From the NCBI GenBank assembly GCA_937893155.1, contig CALBGU010000008.1:1-15473 (forward strand): a stretch of DNA of 15,473 nt. The letters are read 5' to 3'. This DNA comes from an uncultured Treponema sp. GTDB taxonomy: Bacteria; Spirochaetota; Spirochaetia; Treponematales; Treponemataceae. This document shows, piece by piece, positions 6,002 to 13,115 of the stretch; position 1 is the first letter of the stretch; each line of letters begins with the position of its first letter. The notes beneath the pieces are model-generated. The model saw only the letters and a program-made list of their open reading frames with translations, had not been told where the DNA came from and made no database searches. Both the position numbers and the translations under genes were made by a program.

Positions 6002-6109
6002 AGTGTTAAGAAAGATAACTTTTCTTTCGGGATACCTATCTTAATAATCAAGAAAGATGTCTTATTCACTAAGAAAGGTGTCTTTTTTATTCGGAAAGAT
6101 AGCTTTTTC
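5989..6109. repeat. 21-bp phased dyad repeat array, six units
   Basis: Units start at 5989, 6010, 6031 (degenerate), 6052, 6073 and 6094, exactly 21 bases apart. Each has the form GAAAG-N4-CTTT, an imperfect dyad: GAAAGATAACTTT twice, then GATACCTATCTTA, GAAAGATGTCTTA, GAAAGGTGTCTTT and GAAAGATAGCTTT. The bases between the dyads differ from unit to unit. In-frame stops rule out a coding repeat in the best frame. A protein-binding array in the region between ompA and recQ is one explanation. Confidence 0.8.
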
Positions 6110-6116
6110 AGAATTT

Positions 6117-6164
6117 GTCATGCTGAACTCGTTTCAGCATCTCTTCAGATTCTGAAACAGGTTC
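6117..6164. repeat. REP-like palindromic element
   Basis: GAACTCGTTTCAGCATCT (6125-6142) faces AGATTCTGAAACAGGTTC (6147-6164), complementary at 15 of 18 positions around a CTTC loop. Each half can also fold alone: ATGCTGAA/TTCAGCAT around 6120-6140 and TTCAGA/TCTGAA at 6144-6156. The left half with its GTCATGCTGAA start resembles the dispersed GTCATnCTGAAC...TTTCAGnATCT palindromes known from several bacterial genomes. Confidence 0.65.
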
Positions 6165-6268
6165 GCCAATAACACAGGCACAGTCTGTCTTTCACAAAAA
6201 ACACGCTCGGGAGGATTTTTTTGCACGGCAGGCGGGTATAAAAAAGAGATGAACAACGGAGGCTAAAA

Positions 6269-7681
6269 ATGGACGGCGAAAATGATATGGCTGAAAAGGT
6301 GGACGCGATTGCGAGGGAGCAATTTGGGATTGCGGCACTGCGACCGCTTCAGCGCGAGGTGATTTTGCGCATTGCGGCGGCGACGGCGGAGAAAAAAACG
6401 CTTCGGCAAACGGTGATTATGCCCACAGGGGCGGGAAAATCGCTGTGTTTTATGATTCCAGCCGCTTTTATTGCGGGGGCGACGCTCATTGTGTATCCGC
6501 TGCTGTCGCTGATGGCTGACCAAAAACGCAGGCTCGACGGCGCTGGAATTAGGAGCGTGGTGCTTTCGGGCGGAAAAAGCGCGGAGGAGCTTGAAAGCGC
6601 GTTCGGCGCACTCGAGGACGGGGCGAACATTATTATCGCAAATCCTGAGATTTTGCAGGCGCAAAAAATCCGCGGCAGGCTCAAAACTATCGGTATCGCG
6701 CACCTTGTCATTGATGAGGCGCATTGTGTGTCTGAATGGGGCGAATCGTTCAGACCATCGTATCTGTCGCTTTCGCTTCTGATTGCCGAGCTCAATCCTG
6801 TGTGCGTTTCGGCGTTCACCGCAACCGCAAGCCCGAGCGTGCTAGATAGTATGCGCACGCATCTTTTTGGCGCACAAAATGCAGGCGATGTGCTTCGAAG
6901 TCCGGGCGACAGGGCGAACATTCGCTATCGGGTGATTCCAGCGTTTTCAAAAATCCGAGCACTCAAAACACTCTGCCAGAGTTGCCCCAAGCCCGCGCTG
7001 ATTTTTTGCGGCACGAGAACGAAGACGGAGGAAACGGCGCGGACGCTCGCTGATTTTTTTGGTTTCGGAGCAAACTCAATCCAATTCTATCACGCGGGAA
7101 TGACGAAGGCGGAGAAAATACGCACGGAAGAATGGTTTTTCCAGAGTCCCGACGGCATTTTGTGTGCAACGTGCGCCTACGGAATGGGCGTGGACAAAAA
7201 AAATATCCGCACGGTTATTCACCTTGAGCCGTCTCCCACGCTCGAATCCTATATGCAGGAAGCAGGGCGCGGCGGACGGGACGGCGGGGTTTCGGAGGCG
7301 ATTTTGCTTTTTAGCCACACGGATTTTCTTTCGCGCAGAGAATTTTCCGACGGCGACAGGCAAAAGAAAATGCTCGAATATGCTTCGCTGACATCGTGCA
7401 GGCGCGCTTTTTTGCTTGCCGAAATGGGAGAGGAAACGGCGGTGGAATGTGCGGGGTGCGATGTGTGCCGCGGAGACGCTGTTTTTGAAGCACAAGACGC
7501 GCTCGCAGTGCAAAACATTGTGCGCGCACAAAATCGGTGCTTGAGCGAAAAAAGCCTTGCTGCCGCCTTGATTGCAAAAAACTGGACAATCGATGAGGCG
7601 CTTGATGTGATTTCGCAGCTGTTTTCGGCGCACAAAATAAACAAATGCGGCTTCTTGTGGAAAAACCGCATTTGTGTTTAG
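6269..7681 (+). CDS. recQ: RecQ-family ATP-dependent DNA helicase, short form
   Basis: A 470-residue superfamily-2 helicase that unwinds DNA 3' to 5' using ATP, in recombination and fork repair. GGAGG (6258-6262) six bases upstream sets the start; a -10-like TATAAA (6237-6242) lacks a good -35. Visible motifs: LRPLQREVI (Q-like region), Walker A MPTGAGKS (51-58), DEAHCVSEWG (149-158), SAFTATAS (181-188), YGMGVDKKNIRTVIH (304-318) and EAGRGGRDGG (331-340). The RecQ zinc module is present: Cys377, Cys394, Cys397 and Cys400. After it only ~70 residues remain, so a complete RQC winged helix is doubtful and HRDC is absent; E. coli RecQ has ~609 residues. It may be a second, specialised RecQ. Its last codons double as the terminator stem of the convergent gene on the other strand. 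Confidence 0.9.
   Translation: MDGENDMAEKVDAIAREQFGIAALRPLQREVILRIAAATAEKKTLRQTVIMPTGAGKSLCFMIPAAFIAGATLIVYPLLSLMADQKRRLDGAGIRSVVLSGGKSAEELESAFGALEDGANIIIANPEILQAQKIRGRLKTIGIAHLVIDEAHCVSEWGESFRPSYLSLSLLIAELNPVCVSAFTATASPSVLDSMRTHLFGAQNAGDVLRSPGDRANIRYRVIPAFSKIRALKTLCQSCPKPALIFCGTRTKTEETARTLADFFGFGANSIQFYHAGMTKAEKIRTEEWFFQSPDGILCATCAYGMGVDKKNIRTVIHLEPSPTLESYMQEAGRGGRDGGVSEAILLFSHTDFLSRREFSDGDRQKKMLEYASLTSCRRAFLLAEMGEETAVECAGCDVCRGDAVFEAQDALAVQNIVRAQNRCLSEKSLAAALIAKNWTIDEALDVISQLFSAHKINKCGFLWKNRICV
7632..7675 (-). terminator. Terminator of the minus-strand small-protein operon, inside the recQ 3' end
   Basis: ACAAATGCGG (7641-7650) and CCGCATTTGT (7666-7675) form a perfect 10-bp stem with a 15-base loop. 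Read on the minus strand it is followed by TTATTTTGTG (7631-7640), and it starts 8 bases after the stop codon at 7683. On the plus strand no T-run follows. Confidence 0.75.
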
Positions 7682-7682
7682 G

Positions 7683-7895
7683 CTATTCTTCTTCTGCTGC
7701 TTCTTCTTCGGCTGGAGCTTCGGCACTCGGCGGAGCTTCTTCAACCTTAGGAGCTCTGCGCACCGTTGCTTTGCGAAGGTTGTTATTTTTTCGGTATGAC
7801 GCAACAAAACCAACGAACTGCAAATACAGCGCGATAACAATAAAAATGGTGATAACGCGCCAGTCTGAAATGACTTTGCTTACTAAATCCAGCAC
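7683..7895 (-). CDS. Small single-pass membrane protein with acidic Ala/Glu tail
   Basis: A protein of about 70 residues that I do not recognise as a named family. One hydrophobic helix (VITIFIVIALYLQFVGFVASY) is followed by a basic stretch (RKNNNLRKATVRRAPK) and a Pro/Ala/Glu-rich tail ending in EEEAAEEE. By the positive-inside rule the tail is cytoplasmic. The GTG at 7895 is preferred to the GTG at 7910 because GGAGGAG (7902-7908) lies six bases before it; the upstream GTG overlaps that Shine-Dalgarno. The stop codon is one base from the recQ stop on the other strand. It follows the YczE gene by 74 bases on the same strand, so it may share its transcript. It could be an assembly or scaffold factor; no role can be assigned. 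Confidence 0.7.
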   Translation of the reverse strand: MLDLVSKVISDWRVITIFIVIALYLQFVGFVASYRKNNNLRKATVRRAPKVEEAPPSAEAPAEEEAAEEE

Positions 7896-7969
7896 TGTTT
7901 TCTCCTCCACCTTAATATCGGCACAAACCGCTCAAAATCGCACATTTAGAAAATGAGCAAGACCATCTG

Positions 7970-8626
7970 CTATTTTTTGAAAATATGGATTTTCATAAAA
8001 GCACCTATCGCTTGGATTATCGGACCGAGCGCAAACGCCATAATGAACGAACCGATAAGCGAAGTGCGAAAATCGCGAAATCCCCACGAGAACAAAATTC
8101 CCACCACAATCGCCGTCATATCCCAGCATATACGGACGGCAAAAAACGGAACGCGCGGCAGTTTTTTGCTCACAATCACGCACAGCGCATCATACGGTGC
8201 CAATCCCATATCGGAATTCATATAAAATGCCGCACTCACCGCCATTCCCGCGATTGCAAGCGCGAATATCGCAATTTTGAGCGGCAGATATTCCGCGGCA
8301 AAAAACACGGCATCGGGAATCGATTTTGCCCACAGCGCATTAAAAAAATCGGCGGTGTATCCTATCAAAATCCAGTTTGCCACCGTTCCAGCGCCGATAA
8401 GCGTGCGATTGAAAATCACCACCAGAGCGAACATCGCTGCATTCAAAATGAGCTGCCACGTTCCAAGAGAAATGCCGATTCGCAGGCGAATGCTGTCGTT
8501 TTGGAATGTGCACGGGTCCGTTCCCCAGCCGCAACAGCGCAAAAATGACAGAAAAAATCCCATAAAAAAAATGCCAAAAAGCATAATAAAAAACTTTTGC
8601 CAAAAACGAGAATCTAACTTACACAT
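7970..8626 (-). CDS. YczE/YitT-type integral membrane protein
   Basis: A 218-residue polytopic membrane protein of the YczE/YyaS/YitT type (COG2364). About five or six hydrophobic helices are visible (for example 11-29, 57-72, 84-98, 115-134, 168-182 and 190-211). The family hallmark near the first loop is kept, GWGTDPCTFQ (33-42), as is the repeat-like second half SDMGLAPYDALCV (138-150). The function of the family is unsettled; transport has been suggested. The ATG at 8626 is chosen over in-frame codons up to 8740 because a promoter with good spacing ends six bases before it and no Shine-Dalgarno precedes any candidate. Divergent from the GH42 gene across 232 bases. Confidence 0.85.
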   Translation of the reverse strand: MCKLDSRFWQKFFIMLFGIFFMGFFLSFLRCCGWGTDPCTFQNDSIRLRIGISLGTWQLILNAAMFALVVIFNRTLIGAGTVANWILIGYTADFFNALWAKSIPDAVFFAAEYLPLKIAIFALAIAGMAVSAAFYMNSDMGLAPYDALCVIVSKKLPRVPFFAVRICWDMTAIVVGILFSWGFRDFRTSLIGSFIMAFALGPIIQAIGAFMKIHIFKK

Positions 8627-8632
8627 ATCAAA

Positions 8633-8661
8633 ATTGTACACGTCTGGTCTGCAAAATGCAA
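8633..8661 (-). promoter_or_regulatory. Promoter of the YczE-type gene (leaderless geometry)
   Basis: On the minus strand TTGCAT (8656-8661), a 17-base spacer and TACAAT (8633-8638, 5 of 6) are followed by six bases and the ATG at 8626, which would be base +1 of the message. Confidence 0.6.
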
Positions 8662-8763
8662 TAAAATTGCGCATTTTCTTGAAAAACAGGGCTGGCATAA
8701 AACAAATGAGCGAGAAAAGGCATTCAAAAAATTTCTGCAACAGTGTAAATATTCCGAAATTTA

Positions 8764-8772
8764 TGATATAAT
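8764..8772 (+). promoter_or_regulatory. Extended -10 promoter of the GH42 gene
   Basis: TGATATAAT is a perfect extended -10 (TGnTATAAT); the -35 position is poor (TGTAAA, 8744-8749). Start near 8779 would give a leader of about 80 bases that contains the TTTTGYGCAAAA boxes. Confidence 0.6.
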
Positions 8773-8788
8773 TTATGAGGATAAGTCA

Positions 8789-8848
8789 TTTTGTGCAAAA
8801 ATAAGTATCTCATTCGCGCAAAATGGCTGTTAATTTTTTTTGCGCAAA
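8789..8848. promoter_or_regulatory. Three TTTTGYGCAAAA-like palindromic boxes in the GH42 leader
   Basis: TTTTGTGCAAAA (8789-8800), TTCGCGCAAAA (8813-8823) and TTTGCGCAAA (8839-8848, perfect palindrome) are spaced 23 and 26 bases centre to centre downstream of the predicted start of transcription. They look like operators for a dimeric repressor. The last one overlaps the AAAGGA ribosome binding site. Confidence 0.5.
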
Positions 8849-8858
8849 GGAACATATT

Positions 8859-10919
8859 ATGGAAATAAAAAGACCGCCGGTAAGTTTTGGAACGGTGTAT
8901 TATCCTGAAGAATGGAATGAAGAGCAGTGGGAAACAGATGCGTCGCTTATGCAAAAATTAGGGCTCGGATTGGTGAGAATGGGCGATGATGCATGGGCGC
9001 AATTTGAACCAGCGGAAGGAAATTTCAATTTTGAGTGGATTGATAAAGCGATTGAGATATTTGCTTCTCACCGCATAAAAACCGTGCTTTGCGTACCGCT
9101 TTCTATTATTCCAGCATGGCTTTCAAAAAAATGCAACACGATTGAACCGTGTTTTTCTAATGAAGAATATCGCTCGCACTGCGCTTCTTTTGCGGCGGCA
9201 ATGGCAGAACATTTCAGCACAAATCAGAATGTAGTAGGATACCAAATTTTTGCGCGAATCGGAGGCAATGCACGCCCGCTCAAGAATTGCACTTGTAATG
9301 AATGTACTGTGCAATTCCAAAAATGGCTCGAAAAAAAATATAGCACAACAGAAAAACTGTCGCGTTCGTGGGGAGCATCGCGCGCCGCGGCTCAATTTAG
9401 TGAAATCCGTCTTTTTGACCAAAACCAAAAATATCATACCCCCGCGCAAACGTTCGATTATCGCACGTTCCGCTCCGACGCATTCGCTTCGCTCGTAAAA
9501 AAAACGGTTCAAGCAATGCGCCATCATTCTGGCTCGGTGTGCATTACGGCGGATTTTTGTGGCTATCCAGATGAATTGGATTTTGCCAAGGCGGCGGCAA
9601 GTTTGGATTTTGCGGCAGGCTGCAATTTTCCAGACAAAGGACGACCAACCGGCAGCGTTTCCCACGAAAAAGTGGTGCAGACCGCATCACGATTGGAATA
9701 TTTGCGCGGCACAAAAGGCGGCACGTTCTGGATTATGGAACAGCAATGCGGTGCGGCAGGCTGGGGAACGCAGTCAAGAACGCCGAATCCCGGGCGAATC
9801 AGGCTGTGGACAGCGCAGGCGGTCGCACACGGCGTAGACACGCTGTTTTTCTCGGCATGGCGGCAGAGAGTCGCTGAAACCGAGGATTTTAACGACGGCA
9901 TTCTCCCGCTCAATGGAAATAAATCGCGCCGAAGCGAAGAAATCCAGCGCACGCTTATGGTTTTAAAACCCGCATTGAGCGATATTCGCGGAAATATGAA
10001 AGCATTTCCTTGCAATATCATTTATTCTGCCGAAGAAAAATGGGCAACCGAAGCGCGCTCTGGTCACGAAGATTTTTCGTACACATCGTGCATTACCGAA
10101 TATTATCAGGCATTTTTCGACCGCAATATCCCGGTAGACATCATCAATTCTGACCGCGATTTTAAGTATTCCAAGCTCGTCGTTGCCCCATTTTTGTATC
10201 AACTCGACCGTGGACTTCAGGCGCGACTCGATTCGTATGTGATGGCGGGCGGAACCTTGATTTTGACCACCCGAAGCGGCATAAAAAGCGGCAGCGGTGC
10301 ACTCCGCGCTGATTCTCCTGCGCCGTGCGGATTGAGCAATATGGCAGGCGTTATCGTTACCGAAACAGATTGCCTCCGCGACGGACCGATGATGTTGCAT
10401 TGGACAGCACCGCTTCCGACCGTGCGCTCAATTCAAGCGCCCGGCGCGGGGCTTGCAAAAAAAGCAGAACCGCTCCCGATGCCGTCAGTCTCGCAAATGT
10501 ACGGGCGATATTGGGCAGACATCATTACGGCATTGCCCGAAACAAAAGTGCTTGCCGAATATGCCGGCGACGGATTCTACAAGGGCACTCCGGCGCTGAC
10601 TATGCACCACCACGGACGCGGAACGGTATACTATGTCGGCACACAGCTTTCGCCCGCGCTCATACGCTTGCTCATTGCGCACGCAACAGCGACCGCAGAA
10701 ATTCCGCGCAGTTACAAAACCCCGATGGGCGTAGAAGTGATTCGACGCTCTGGAAGCGAAAACGATTGGCTTTTCATCATCAATCACACCCATTCGCAAG
10801 TAAAATTGGACAATCCGCCCATTTCGCTCGGAGCAATGGGCGTGCGTGTTATGGCAGTGGCAAAAACGCGCGCAAAGACAGCCACCGGCGATGACAGCGC
10901 AGAAAAAATCCCCGAATAA
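8859..10919 (+). CDS. GH42 beta-galactosidase-like protein lacking the acid/base motif
   Basis: A 686-residue protein, full length for glycoside hydrolase family 42, no signal peptide. AAAGGA (8846-8851) seven bases upstream sets the start. The N-terminal TIM barrel is clear: YYPEEWNEEQW (14-24), LVRMGDDAWAQFEPAEG (38-54), IIPAWL (83-88). The zinc-type Cys cluster CTCNEC (144-149) is retained. The segment after the nucleophile, PNPGRIRLWTAQAVAHG (309-325), and the nucleophile Glu294 in FWIMEQQ match active enzymes. However, the block that reads WQIDNE(F/Y)G in active members, with the acid/base Glu, reads YQIFARIGG (128-136), putting Arg133 at the catalytic position. IGEFAW is also MGDDAW and TPTATPPAWL is VPLSIIPAWL. 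Later parts form the trimerisation and C-terminal beta domains. It may be a non-hydrolytic sugar-binding protein or have unusual chemistry. Confidence 0.85.
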   Translation: MEIKRPPVSFGTVYYPEEWNEEQWETDASLMQKLGLGLVRMGDDAWAQFEPAEGNFNFEWIDKAIEIFASHRIKTVLCVPLSIIPAWLSKKCNTIEPCFSNEEYRSHCASFAAAMAEHFSTNQNVVGYQIFARIGGNARPLKNCTCNECTVQFQKWLEKKYSTTEKLSRSWGASRAAAQFSEIRLFDQNQKYHTPAQTFDYRTFRSDAFASLVKKTVQAMRHHSGSVCITADFCGYPDELDFAKAAASLDFAAGCNFPDKGRPTGSVSHEKVVQTASRLEYLRGTKGGTFWIMEQQCGAAGWGTQSRTPNPGRIRLWTAQAVAHGVDTLFFSAWRQRVAETEDFNDGILPLNGNKSRRSEEIQRTLMVLKPALSDIRGNMKAFPCNIIYSAEEKWATEARSGHEDFSYTSCITEYYQAFFDRNIPVDIINSDRDFKYSKLVVAPFLYQLDRGLQARLDSYVMAGGTLILTTRSGIKSGSGALRADSPAPCGLSNMAGVIVTETDCLRDGPMMLHWTAPLPTVRSIQAPGAGLAKKAEPLPMPSVSQMYGRYWADIITALPETKVLAEYAGDGFYKGTPALTMHHHGRGTVYYVGTQLSPALIRLLIAHATATAEIPRSYKTPMGVEVIRRSGSENDWLFIINHTHSQVKLDNPPISLGAMGVRVMAVAKTRAKTATGDDSAEKIPE

Positions 10920-10951
10920 ATCGACAGCATTTCACGATTTTTTATGAACAC

Positions 10952-10987
10952 AAAAAAAGCAGGGCTTTTTATCGTCCTGCTTTTTTT
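10952..10987. terminator. Bidirectional terminator between the GH42 gene and the mcp gene
   Basis: Seven A, then GCAGG paired with CCTGC (extended by a G-U and a C-G pair) around an eight-base loop, then seven T. The symmetry of the A and T runs makes it a terminator for both convergent genes. Confidence 0.92.
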
Positions 10988-11006
10988 GAGGTCGCCCAAG
11001 CAAAAA

Positions 11007-12983
11007 TCACGCCTCGCTCAAACCATCGTCCGTTGTGTTTTCGGGAAGTTGCGGCAATTCCTCCAACTCTTCAAAATCGCCGTCGGTGGCAAATCCAATC
11101 TCAGCCGCAAGCTCCTCGGTCTGCGTGAATCCTGCGTTATCCACGGTCTTAAAGCTCGCAAGAACGTTTCCCACCTCGGTCATATTGGAATAATTGCGCA
11201 TAGACAAAATGCTGATTTCCTGAATCCGCTGTGTGATGTCTTCCGTACCGATTTTGATTTCGTTAATGCCGTTCATCGACGTAGCAAAAATCTCGTGCAA
11301 CGAATTCATATCGCTCGAAACTTGATTTTGCTGCGTTTCAAGCTCGCCGCAGTAACCGCTGATTTTTTCTGCCGACGCATTGATTTCCGCCGTGCGCCCC
11401 GAAATCTCGCGCGTCAAATTATCCGCATTCGTCACGCTGTTCGTAATTTCCTTGAGCGACTCAAGCATATCGCTTGCCTGCTCGCTGACCTTGCGGAATG
11501 CGTCCTGCGCGTTGCTCGCCGACACATTCGCCTCGTTCACCTTGTCGATAATCGCATAAATCGAAGCGGAAATGCGGTGCGCGTTTTCACCCGTGCTCTC
11601 GGCAAGACTGCGGATTTCTTCGGCAACCACGCCGAAGCCTTTTCCCGCCTCGCCCGCGTGCGCTGACTCAATAGCCGCATTCATCGAAAGCAAGTTCGTC
11701 TGTTCACTGATTGCATCGATAATCGTCACGATTTCGCGCACTTCGTCGAGCATTCCCGTAATATCGCCCAAAATGTGATTCGTTGACGAAATCTTGTTGT
11801 CGCCGTCGCTCACCAAAACTTTCATTTCTTCCGCGCTTGCCGTTTTTTCCATCGCCATATCGTTGATTTGACCGAGCGTCCGCGTCATCACGTCCACATC
11901 GCGCTTGTTTTGCTCAATCGCAATGGTCTGGCGGGAGTTATTCTCAATAAGCGTGTTCGACACATCGGTCATCGTCTCCAGCGACCCCATTGTTCGCTCC
12001 ACAACGGTGTTCAGCGAATTAAACTGCTCGGTCATCGACTTTACGCTGGCGTTGATTTCGTGCGTTGCCGCCGCCGTGTCGCTCGAAGCATTATCAATCT
12101 GCTGTCCGGATTTCACCGAAGTTTGCGCGCTCTTTTTTACCACGAGGAAGAACGCATTGAGGTGAGAAGCCGCATTGTTGAGGTCAGACTGAAGCGCGCC
12201 GATTTCATCGTGGTCAGTGATTTTGGTGCGCGCGGTAAGGTCTTTTTCGGCAAGCATCGACGACATCACTTGCAGATTTTTCACACGTTTTGTAATCTTG
12301 CTCGTAATGCTTCGCACGATGAGCGTCATAATAATCACATCGAAAAACGAAAACGCAAACGCAATAATATGGAAAATGCGGTCAAGAAATTCAACTTCCT
12401 TGTCCAGCCCCTCGGAAAGCCCTCTGATAACGGTAACCAGACCATCGCTTGTAAATTTGAGCGTGGAAATCACGTCCAAATATCCCACCTCAACGATAAC
12501 CGCCCGCAAATCGCTGTACTCGCGGTGCAATGAAATTGCGTTGATAAGACCGTGCGCGGCAACAGAATTGCGGAATGCCAAAGGCACATTCAGTTCAACC
12601 AGATTTTTGTAATGCGTAGAGATTTCGCGGAATTTATCTTCAAGAAAAGACCACACCGATTCAATGCTTTTTGTGCGGTCTTTTAAGTCTTTCGTCAACA
12701 GTTTTCGACCGTCGCCGTTGATAATCACATCAAAACTTTTGCTGCATTCGTTCAGCAAGAACTCCCACTCGGAATAGATTTTATCCATATCCATACCGCT
12801 CGCTTCAAGGCGGTCGTTAAACGTTGAAACTTTTTCGTAATTATACTGAAGTCTCGCAAGATTACATTGATAATCTTTCAAGGCAATTTCTTGGTTTGAA
12901 CCCAAAATAAGCACCGTTGAAAGAATCAGAAATTGACTGATAATCCAAATGATAAGCCAACGAAACTTCGTATTCAGTTTCAT
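11007..12983 (-). CDS. Methyl-accepting chemotaxis protein
   Basis: A 658-residue transmembrane chemoreceptor. AGAGG six bases before the ATG supports the start. Order: TM1 (~9-29), a ~170-residue periplasmic helical sensor region with no recognised ligand fold, TM2 (~203-226), HAMP (~226-280), then a long coiled-coil signalling domain. The kinase-control hairpin tip is well conserved: IDAISEQTNLLSMNAAIESAHAGEAGKGFGVVAEEIRSLAE (422-461, key residues E427, N435 and R458). No C-terminal CheR-binding pentapeptide is present; the acidic tail ends in DDGLSEA. It should couple to CheA and CheW at a membrane array and control the flagellar motor. It stands alone with its own strong promoter and terminator; the ligand is unknown. 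Confidence 0.96.
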   Translation of the reverse strand: MKLNTKFRWLIIWIISQFLILSTVLILGSNQEIALKDYQCNLARLQYNYEKVSTFNDRLEASGMDMDKIYSEWEFLLNECSKSFDVIINGDGRKLLTKDLKDRTKSIESVWSFLEDKFREISTHYKNLVELNVPLAFRNSVAAHGLINAISLHREYSDLRAVIVEVGYLDVISTLKFTSDGLVTVIRGLSEGLDKEVEFLDRIFHIIAFAFSFFDVIIMTLIVRSITSKITKRVKNLQVMSSMLAEKDLTARTKITDHDEIGALQSDLNNAASHLNAFFLVVKKSAQTSVKSGQQIDNASSDTAAATHEINASVKSMTEQFNSLNTVVERTMGSLETMTDVSNTLIENNSRQTIAIEQNKRDVDVMTRTLGQINDMAMEKTASAEEMKVLVSDGDNKISSTNHILGDITGMLDEVREIVTIIDAISEQTNLLSMNAAIESAHAGEAGKGFGVVAEEIRSLAESTGENAHRISASIYAIIDKVNEANVSASNAQDAFRKVSEQASDMLESLKEITNSVTNADNLTREISGRTAEINASAEKISGYCGELETQQNQVSSDMNSLHEIFATSMNGINEIKIGTEDITQRIQEISILSMRNYSNMTEVGNVLASFKTVDNAGFTQTEELAAEIGFATDGDFEELEELPQLPENTTDDGLSEA

Positions 12984-13038
12984 AAAAAACCTCTGTGCAA
13001 CATAAACTTATGAAAATATATTTACAAATACTTGTTTT

Positions 13039-13067
13039 ATTATACAACAAAAAATAAATTCTGTTAA
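13039..13067 (-). promoter_or_regulatory. Strong sigma-70-type promoter of the mcp gene
   Basis: On the minus strand TTAACA (13062-13067, 5 of 6), a 17-base spacer and a perfect TATAAT (13039-13044). The transcript would start near 13032, leaving a ~49-base leader with a Shine-Dalgarno. It is not a flagellar sigma-28 type. Confidence 0.8.
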
Positions 13068-13115
13068 ATAAAAAATAGTAATTTTCCGACACATTCTCAA
13101 AACGAGTTCGGCAGG

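Larger units (their letters stand above)
5708..6268. other. Non-coding, hairpin-rich region between ompA and recQ
   Basis: No plausible gene is seen on either strand. It holds the ompA promoter, a 20/21-bp tandem duplication, two copies of a hairpin unit, an extra inverted repeat, the 21-bp phased array, a REP-like palindrome and the recQ ribosome binding site (each listed separately). The sequence is very AT-rich apart from the last ~100 bases. Confidence 0.8.

Noticed and set aside
5989..6109. Protein with 7-residue repeats (21 bp = 7 codons)
   Set aside because: The minus-strand frame gives K-x-IFL-like heptads, but in-frame stop codons interrupt it and there is no start with a ribosome binding site.
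13039..13067. Flagellar sigma-28 promoter for the chemoreceptor
   Set aside because: The sequence TTAACA-17-TATAAT is an ordinary sigma-70 type; no TAAA/GCCGATAA pattern is seen.
13090..13115. Terminator after the YkgJ-family gene
   Set aside because: Only 3-4-bp stems (CTC/GAG, CCGA/TCGG) are possible and no T-run follows.
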